In this document: piece by piece, positions 58,557 to 64,000 of the stretch
How the letters are laid out: each line of letters starts with the position of its first letter
How positions within the stretch are numbered: the first letter of the stretch is position 1
Assembly (NCBI RefSeq): GCF_900636575.1
Contig: NZ_LR134293.1
Span: forward strand, 1-64,000
DNA length: 64,000 bases
Origin: Streptococcus canis
GTDB taxonomy: Bacteria > Bacillota > Bacilli > Lactobacillales > Streptococcaceae
Direction: 5' to 3'
The notes under the pieces: generated by a model
What the model was told of the DNA's origin: nothing
What the model saw: only the letters and a program-made list of their open reading frames with translations
The model's database searches: none
Made by a program: the position numbers and the translations under genes

Positions 58557-58696
58557 TTCTTTCTCCTTCACCTGAAAACCTTTTCTTACATTGTATAAAA
58601 AAAGGAGGGAATTAACAAGAAAGCTTAAACACAGATAAAACTAAAAAGCAAACGCCTCTGAAGAGAAACACTTGCTTTAGTTATCTATTAGTGACG

Positions 58697-59299
58697 TTAA
58701 TCAACTCGGTTTGGCCTAGGGAGTTGATTCAAGGCTGCTTGGACTTGCTCTATTAGCGCTGCAATATCCCCATTATTATCAATCAATAAGCTGGCATAAG
58801 TTTTTTTGACTTCCATAGACAATTGACTAGCTATCCGCTGCTTAGCCGACTCTGCTTCCAGATGATTTCTGGCCATTAAGCGCTGCAGTTGCGTTTTAGC
58901 ATCTACATAAACAACCCAAATCGCATCAAACCAGTCTTGGTAGCCCAATTCAATTAAGAGGGGTATATCCATAAAAAAAATGGTTTGGGCCTGTGCGAAT
59001 TGATCACGCTTAATCGCCAATTCTTCCTTAATGATTTGATTTTGAATGGCTGATGATATTGCCATATTGTCTGGGTTTGAGAAAATCATTTCCGACAAAC
59101 TAACCCTATCTAAATCACCAGTAGCCTTAAGAATGCCGTCTCCAAAAGCTTCTCTAAGGGCCTCATAAAGACGACCGCCCTTTTCTTGCAAGTCATGAAC
59201 CAGTTGATCCGCATCAATGACCTGATACCCAGCCTTCTTGATAACCTTAACCACAGTTGATTTTCCTGATGCAATGCCTCCTGTGATTCCAATAATCAT
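58697..59299 (-). CDS. coaE: Dephospho-CoA kinase
   Basis: 200 residues. Walker [14 protein letters not shown] at the N-terminus, the [10 protein letters not shown] substrate motif and the [12 protein letters not shown] lid region match CoaE, which makes coenzyme A from dephospho-CoA. ATG 59299 overlaps the mutM stop as ATGA. The longer frame from 59386 lies in mutM. Confidence 0.95.
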   Translation of the reverse strand: MIIGITGGIASGKSTVVKVIKKAGYQVIDADQLVHDLQEKGGRLYEALREAFGDGILKATGDLDRVSLSEMIFSNPDNMAISSAIQNQIIKEELAIKRDQFAQAQTIFFMDIPLLIELGYQDWFDAIWVVYVDAKTQLQRLMARNHLEAESAKQRIASQLSMEVKKTYASLLIDNNGDIAALIEQVQAALNQLPRPNRVD

Positions 59300-60123
59300 G
59301 GCCTTTTTTTCTGGCATTTTGGACAAATATGCGTCCCCCTTCCTCCAACTTTTAATTTGACAATAGCCTGTCCGCAACGAGAACACGGCTTCCCAGTCTG
59401 ACCATAAACCTGCAAATAGTCCTGCATGGTACCATCAGCTCCCAAAGCATTACGGTAAGTGCGGACGGTCGAACCGCCCTTTTCAATTCCCAATGCTAGG
59501 ATTCGTATGGTTTCATCATGCAGCCGTTTTATCTCCGCCTTGTTCAACTTAGAGGAGGTAGTTTCTGGATGAATCTTAGCCGCCCAAAGCACCTCGTCCA
59601 CATAAATATTCCCTAATCCTGCAACCAAGGTCTGGTCTAAAAGATGCGGCTTAATTGGTTTTTTGGAGAATTGCAGAGCAGCCTCAAAGGTTTTCAACTT
59701 AAAGCTCTCTTTCCTTGGTTCAGGGCCTAGTTTTCGCTTAAGAAAAAAGTTAGGTAATTGAGATTTTGTTATCAAATCAAAGGTTCCAAATTTACGCACA
59801 TCTTGGTAAACCAGGGTGGAACCATTTTTCAATTCAAAGAAGACATGAAAATGTTTGTTATCAGGAACCTCATCTGGAAAAAGCAAATATTTACCTTCCA
59901 TCCGCAAATGTGATACTAAAACCCATTGACCAAGATCAATCAGCAAATACTTGCCCCGACGACCAATGGCTTGAATGGTTTGACCAGGTAGGATCAGGGC
60001 AAACATCTCTAAGTCGGTTTTAACCATTTTTGGCACTTTAAGCGTAACAGCCACGATTTCTTGACCACAAACTAACGATTCAAGCCCTCGTCGGACCGTT
60101 TCAACCTCTGGTAATTCTGGCAT
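59296..60123 (-). CDS. mutM: Formamidopyrimidine-DNA glycosylase
   Basis: 275 residues. The N-terminus [16 protein letters not shown] gives the catalytic Pro2 and Glu3 after Met removal; Lys near 56 in GRRGKYL; helix-two-turn-helix [13 protein letters not shown]-terminal zinc finger CSRCGQ ... CPKCQ. It removes 8-oxoguanine from DNA. I take ATG 60123 because Pro must be the second residue; the frame from 60144 adds seven residues that would block the active site. Confidence 0.97.
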   Translation of the reverse strand: MPELPEVETVRRGLESLVCGQEIVAVTLKVPKMVKTDLEMFALILPGQTIQAIGRRGKYLLIDLGQWVLVSHLRMEGKYLLFPDEVPDNKHFHVFFELKNGSTLVYQDVRKFGTFDLITKSQLPNFFLKRKLGPEPRKESFKLKTFEAALQFSKKPIKPHLLDQTLVAGLGNIYVDEVLWAAKIHPETTSSKLNKAEIKRLHDETIRILALGIEKGGSTVRTYRNALGADGTMQDYLQVYGQTGKPCSRCGQAIVKLKVGGRGTHICPKCQKKRP

Positions 60124-60312
60124 AATCAGTTCATTAAAGGACAACTAGACCTTTTGCCGCTACAAAGGATAGACTCATCACAGAAAAGTCTCTCAATAGC
60201 CTAAAGTCTAGACTACTGACTGCATTTCAAAAAATACAGCCGTCCTTCTCCTTTCTTATTTCTTATTTTACGGACAAATGTGATAGAAAGCAACTCATAA
60301 ATTTGCCTCAGA

Positions 60313-61161
60313 CTAGTCCTCATCTCTCTTACCACCCAGCACTTCCTTACGGTAATGTTCCTTATAACTATAATACAACGAGTCCTCTCCGAGATACTTA
60401 AAAATCTGTAAGGCCTGCCACATGTCCTCCTCCCCAGAAATCTCTTCCTGCTTTAATTTATAATACCCATGCACATATAAAAAGACCGTCTTTTCATAAA
60501 AATTGAGTTCATCTCGCAGCAATAGGTCAATTTTGTCAATCAAATAGCGACTGTGTTCAAAGTAAGAATGGTCAATACTGATAATAAGACAATTAATAGA
60601 CAGCTGGGTCACTAAAATTTTATTGGTTTTATTTTGTTCCGAATAAGCAAATGAAGCTATCATTTCCTTAGTCAATAAAAATAAGGTATTGTAATTTATG
60701 AAGCGCGAGCAATTCCCCAGAAGAATAATTTCATAATATCCCCACTGTTCCACTGTAAACAAGTAATCTGTGAGACGGGTCAATTCTTCCTGACTAGGTT
60801 CAATTGAGGAGTCAATAGAAAAAAGAATAGCTTTAATCATCGTTCGTTCATAATCTTTATAGGCATAATCCCCTAACAGTTTGGTCAATTTAGCCACGTT
60901 TTTCTCAGCATAATATTTTCTCACCTGACTTAAGAGCGTGAAAAAATGCGTATGCGTCTTGGAATGGATCGAAACAAATTCGTCAATCGTAATATTGAGT
61001 TTATCAAGAAGATTAAGCAGACGACTGCAAGTGATTTCTGATTCCCCTCGTTCAAATCTTGAAATTTGTGACTTGGACAAGTACCCATCTGCTAAAGACG
61101 AAATACTCACCTGCTTTCCCTGACGTAATCGCCTTAAAGTTTTACCGAGTTCTTTTTCCAT
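60313..61161 (-). CDS. rgg3: Rgg3-type quorum-sensing regulator
   Basis: 282 residues. N-terminal HTH_XRE domain (LGKTLRRLRQGKQVSISSLADGYLSKSQISRFERGE, about 4-39) and a C-terminal helical repeat domain that binds short hydrophobic peptides. The position next to mutM and divergent from a SHP gene matches rgg3 of S. pyogenes, a repressor that is released when SHP is imported. The start codon overlaps the likely Rgg binding box of the divergent promoter, so Rgg3 probably also controls itself. Confidence 0.9.
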   Translation of the reverse strand: MEKELGKTLRRLRQGKQVSISSLADGYLSKSQISRFERGESEITCSRLLNLLDKLNITIDEFVSIHSKTHTHFFTLLSQVRKYYAEKNVAKLTKLLGDYAYKDYERTMIKAILFSIDSSIEPSQEELTRLTDYLFTVEQWGYYEIILLGNCSRFINYNTLFLLTKEMIASFAYSEQNKTNKILVTQLSINCLIISIDHSYFEHSRYLIDKIDLLLRDELNFYEKTVFLYVHGYYKLKQEEISGEEDMWQALQIFKYLGEDSLYYSYKEHYRKEVLGGKRDED

Positions 61162-61212
61162 TTTTCCCACTTTCACAACAAAAAATAAAATCTGCCAAAT
61201 CCATTATATAAT
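61161..61212 (+). promoter_or_regulatory. SHP promoter with likely Rgg box
   Basis: TTTTTCCCACTTTCACAACA (61161-61180) looks like the Rgg box I recall upstream of streptococcal shp genes, and TATAAT lies at 61207-61212. The pheromone gene starts about 37 bases after the -10. Both Rgg2- and Rgg3-type regulators would be expected to compete here; only Rgg3 is encoded in this window. Confidence 0.65.
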
Positions 61213-61248
61213 ACAAGTACAAAATAGAACATCAGAAAGGAGACAGTC

Positions 61249-61317
61249 ATGAAAAAATTTAATAAAGCTTTGCTTTTTGCATTGATTATGGATATCCTGA
61301 TTATCGTTGGTGGATAG
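61249..61317 (+). CDS. shp: Short hydrophobic peptide (SHP) pheromone precursor
   Basis: 22 residues: a basic start (MKKFNKALL), a hydrophobic middle (FALIMD) and the end ILIIVGG. The last eight, DILIIVGG, are the mature pheromone by comparison with SHP2/SHP3, which are cut by Eep, exported, and taken back by the oligopeptide permease to act on Rgg proteins. AAAGGAG lies seven bases before the ATG. As I recall, the S. pyogenes gene at rgg3 encodes DIIIIVGG and the one at rgg2 DILIIVGG; here the SHP2-like form stands at the rgg3 locus. Confidence 0.92.
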   Translation: MKKFNKALLFALIMDILIIVGG

Positions 61318-61382
61318 GCTTTTCTTTGGAACATATACCCTTTAGGGACACCCCTTAAATTTAGGTGATAACAGGAGAACTA

Positions 61383-62975
61383 ATGAAACTAATGAAGATT
61401 AAAAAAATTGTTAGCGGCCTAGCGGCAGCTTTACTCTTAAGTGCGTTTTCAGTCATTGACAGGAATGTCAAGGCTGATGAAACGGTAGGGGGATACCGTT
61501 ATTACGTGTCTGAACAAGACACTTACTATCAGGCTATCAACTACCTTAACCAACAACGTGATTCTCTATATCAATTTGTTAGAGATAATGTAAATGGCTT
61601 TGGTCATATCTCTACTCAAGGCGCAGTTGAGCGGCTCAATCATGCTATTAGATTAGCTAACCAAACAGATGCGCAACTAGTGGACGCTATCAACAACCGT
61701 CGTCTCGGCAGACGCGACTACAATTCGGTTATTGCTGAACGAGCTCAACGTAACGCTATTATTAGTCAAAAAGTTACTGACTATCAGCAGCAGCTGACAG
61801 CTATCCAAGGACGCTACCAATCAATCCTTGAAGCATATAATGTTACCATTGACCAGATTAATGCAGCCTTACAGGATATCCAGCCTAACGGTATCAACAA
61901 CGTAGAGCAAGCCAAAACCATATTGCAAGCTGTGGCAGACAGAGTCAACCCTCTTGTCAAACAGATTAGAGCAGACAAGGCAGAGCTCCTTCAATTACAG
62001 ACAGAATTGGACAACCTTTCAACAGAAGGGCTAGAAGCTGATATTACTAGACTTGCCAGCCTGTCTGCTGGTAAACGAGTTCCTGCTCATCAAGCCACAT
62101 CGCCTGCTGTTACTGAGGTAGAACCTGCTTCAAAAAATGTTGATTCCTTTGCTTCTGAAACAACAGAAACCCATGTACCAGCTCTTGTTAACACCAACAT
62201 TAGTGCTGATTACGAGCAACTAAAGAATATTCTTAAACAGAATATCGCTAATCATACACCTCACATCAGTGTTGAAATGACATTTAAAACTCAAGATGAA
62301 GTGTACATTTACCAGCAACGACTTGGTGCCATTCTCCACGAATTAGGTGATTATTATGGAACCCTTACGTCATTTGCTTCCCAAAGTCGTATCAGCACTT
62401 ATACACTTGGTGGACAAATCCAACATATCGTGGTTAATAGCGATATTACAATTACCTATACTCTTAAAGATGACTTGGTAGCCCTTCACCAAGAATATAA
62501 AACCTTTGTTGCTAACTTTGTCAGAGATCATATCACAGCTAAGAATATTACCAGCGATTACGATAAAGCTAAAGTTATTCATGACCACCTCGTCAATGAA
62601 TACACTTATGCAACAGAAGAGTTGGCTAGCACTCGTGAAACTGTCAGTGGTATCAGCATTCATGCTCCTGAAGCTCTTTACCGTGACAAACGCGGTGTCT
62701 GTCAAGCTTATGCAGTCATGTTTAAAGATATGGCAGAAGCTGCTGGCTTATCCGCTTGGTATGTGACAGGAAAAGGATTGAATGAAAACCATGCCTGGAA
62801 TATCGTTACCATTGATGGTGTTAACTACTACGTTGATGCCACTTGGGATGACTCAGCTCATACCACAAGATACTTCCTTGCAGGAAAAGATGTGATGAAT
62901 ACTGAACACCGTTTGGATAGTCAGTATAACCACTTGGCTAATACTATTCCAAATACCAGCTATCAAAGAACTTAA
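61383..62975 (+). CDS. Secreted transglutaminase-like cysteine enzyme
   Basis: 530 residues. Signal peptide 1-31 (IVSGLAAALLLSAFSVIDRNVKA), a long helical, coiled-coil-like region about 40-230, a low-complexity linker to about 270, and a C-terminal transglutaminase-like domain with Cys440 (RGVCQAYAVMF), His470 (NENHAW) and Asp485 (VDATWDD). The triad is complete. No LPXTG signal, so it is released or bound non-covalently. ATG 61383 has AGGAGAACTA before it. It is 65 bases after the pheromone gene with no terminator between, so it is probably in the SHP-induced transcript. Substrate unknown: crosslinking or peptidase activity are both possible. Confidence 0.85.
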   Translation: MKLMKIKKIVSGLAAALLLSAFSVIDRNVKADETVGGYRYYVSEQDTYYQAINYLNQQRDSLYQFVRDNVNGFGHISTQGAVERLNHAIRLANQTDAQLVDAINNRRLGRRDYNSVIAERAQRNAIISQKVTDYQQQLTAIQGRYQSILEAYNVTIDQINAALQDIQPNGINNVEQAKTILQAVADRVNPLVKQIRADKAELLQLQTELDNLSTEGLEADITRLASLSAGKRVPAHQATSPAVTEVEPASKNVDSFASETTETHVPALVNTNISADYEQLKNILKQNIANHTPHISVEMTFKTQDEVYIYQQRLGAILHELGDYYGTLTSFASQSRISTYTLGGQIQHIVVNSDITITYTLKDDLVALHQEYKTFVANFVRDHITAKNITSDYDKAKVIHDHLVNEYTYATEELASTRETVSGISIHAPEALYRDKRGVCQAYAVMFKDMAEAAGLSAWYVTGKGLNENHAWNIVTIDGVNYYVDATWDDSAHTTRYFLAGKDVMNTEHRLDSQYNHLANTIPNTSYQRT

Positions 62976-63016
62976 CCCTCCCACAGGTGTGTTTCTAAAA
63001 AAGAAAGGCCTAAGCA

Positions 63017-63286
63017 ATGACCAAAAAACAGTTTTACCTTCTCTTAGGGATTAGTATTCTGTGCTTTATCCTTGCTGTCAGCCCTAAACCATCAACCCCT
63101 AAACACCCTGTAGAAAGGACATCTACTGCGATGAACACAACTCACAAAAAACAACATCCCTTAAAAAAAGCAACCCTTGATCAAAAGAAACCCCAAAACA
63201 AGGCTCCTTCTCTCCCAAATAAGGATGGTGTTATCAAACCTGTCATTACCATGACGGTTGAACACGTGGAAATCCCATTAGATTAA
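63017..63286 (+). CDS. Small secreted or membrane-tethered basic protein
   Basis: 89 residues. One hydrophobic segment at the N-terminus (FYLLLGISILCFILAVSP), then a Lys/Pro/His-rich tail (KKQHPLKKATLDQKKPQNK) ending in VEIPLD. No family recognised. AAAGG lies eight bases before the ATG. It follows the transglutaminase-like gene by 41 bases, so it is probably co-expressed; a basic tail could bind wall polymers or the enzyme. Confidence 0.65.
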   Translation: MTKKQFYLLLGISILCFILAVSPKPSTPKHPVERTSTAMNTTHKKQHPLKKATLDQKKPQNKAPSLPNKDGVIKPVITMTVEHVEIPLD

Positions 63287-63339
63287 ACACTTTCGCTCTC
63301 TCCTAAAATTAGTGAACACTATCAAGCCTGATAGTCAGA

Positions 63340-63388
63340 TTGAAGAAAACGTCCAGTTAGGACAATTTTTCTTCAATCTTTTTTTGCT
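63340..63388 (+). terminator. Terminator of the pheromone-transglutaminase operon
   Basis: AGATTGAAGAAAA (from about 63338) pairs with TTTTTCTTCAATCT around a loop of about 15 bases, followed by a T run. It lies about 55 bases after the last stop codon of the operon. Confidence 0.75.
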
Positions 63389-63397
63389 CCTCTAAAA

Positions 63398-63530
63398 AGA
63401 AAAATTCCTGAAACACGATAATATAAATGTTTCAGGAGTTAGTTGACATCATAATCATTAAATCATTTTCATTGACACCTTTTAAAAATAAACTTTGTCT
63501 ACGTTCTGACACTATCAAGCCTGATAGTGT
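63398..63530 (-). repeat. 3'-end repeat element, copy C
   Basis: Oriented like copy A (minus). First hairpin ACACTATCA/TGATAGTGT (63509-63530), then TCAGAACGTAGAC, conserved middle ending TTATGATGTCAACTAACTCC, and a terminator stem CTCCTGAAAC/GTTTCAGGA followed by T. The same ACTATCAAGCCTGATAGT hairpin occurs a second time at 63317-63334. No minus-strand gene that it would serve lies in the window. Confidence 0.8.
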
Positions 63531-63631
63531 TCCTTTTTATTTGACCAAGATGGCTTCCTCTATTTGCGAGAACTTCAAAAGAGAAACATAGTCAACCCAC
63601 TTTCCCCTCAAAAAAATATATCCCCCGAAGT

Positions 63632-63735
63632 AATCACACCTTAAAAGAGGCTGAGACAACAGTTCAACGTCAAATAAAAAAAGCGAATAAAACATAATTT
63701 TGATTGTTAGGAATCTAGCTTTGTTCGCTTTTTTG
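63632..63735. repeat. GAGGCTGAGACAA-type intergenic repeat with terminator stem
   Basis: GAGGCTGAGACAAC followed by a stem of AAAAAAGCGAATAAA and TTTGTTCGCTTTTTT. Elements of this kind are scattered in streptococcal genomes. The remainder of 63736-64000 shows no gene that I can support. Confidence 0.5.
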
Positions 63736-64000
63736 CTTAATGATTAATTGATTAGGTCTGATAATAAAGAATTTCAAAAATAAAAATCTTTTTGTCACAG
63801 ACTCTTTTTCCACAATTATTAGATCCCTTATATCACTTTTATTGAATCTGCCATCGGTTATCTAACAATTAGTTCCAAATCTTTCATCGCTGAAAGGAAA
63901 TCCAGCAACTAGCTCTCCTCTACTGCTCCTTGCCACTCTGATGGCAGTCTATCTGAGCATTAAGCTTAGCTTTTTATTCCTCATCACGATTAAGCCATAG

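Overview
The window reads as low-GC Firmicute DNA from a pyogenic-group Streptococcus. The evidence is the gene content and order: mutM-coaE, pmrA-rpmG-secG-rnr-smpB, pepQ/ccpA, amyA with two glycolipid glycosyltransferases, thrS, the dha operon, vicRKX-rnc-smc, an Rgg3/SHP quorum-sensing locus, a CspA-type cell-envelope protease and a YSIRK/LPXTG surface protein beside its AraC-type regulator. The order resembles the S. pyogenes chromosome as I remember it. The CspA-type protease and the giant repeat adhesin suggest a relative such as S. dysgalactiae or S. canis, but the species cannot be fixed from the sequence alone.

Layout. 1-9.7 kb (minus): one very large LPXTG adhesin with a YSIRK-type signal, an L-type lectin domain, a MucBP-like domain and about 25 near-identical 98-residue repeats; the distal repeats carry nine small indels that sum to zero. 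9.8-15.8 kb is accessory DNA: a divergent AraC-family regulator, a small membrane protein, a decayed IS3-type element, an orphan beta-helix-like protein, a ClbS/DfsB-family protein, and about 1 kb without an intact gene that holds a likely relic of an RNA methyltransferase. 15.8-20.5 kb: the CspA-type subtilisin protease. 20.8-28.0 kb: vicR-vicK-vicX-rnc-smc. 28.2-35.3 kb: a DUF3114 gene, an AMP-ligase relic, the dihydroxyacetone kinase/aquaporin operon with its divergent DhaS-DhaQ control pair, and a decayed secreted-protein gene. 35.4-38.0 kb: an ABC-2 exporter. 38.2-49.2 kb: thrS with a T-box, glycolipid glycosyltransferases, amyA, ccpA/pepQ, a nitroreductase, a glyoxalase and a polyprenyl-phosphate-type glycosyltransferase. 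49.3-60.1 kb: smpB-rnr-secG-rpmG-pmrA, a HerA-like ATPase, an EcsAB-like ABC pair, coaE-mutM. 60.3-63.3 kb: rgg3, a SHP pheromone gene and a secreted transglutaminase-like protein with a small downstream partner.

How parts work together. Two regulator/target pairs are divergently arranged: the AraC protein with the adhesin, and Rgg3 with the pheromone operon. The dha operon shows a likely DhaS operator just upstream of a weak -35 and a CcpA cre site overlapping the -10, so substrate activation and carbon catabolite repression would meet at one promoter; ccpA itself lies in the window. Three copies of a roughly 110-130 nt 3'-end element (near 38.1, 49.3 and 63.4 kb) include terminator hairpins and are the least explained structure I see.
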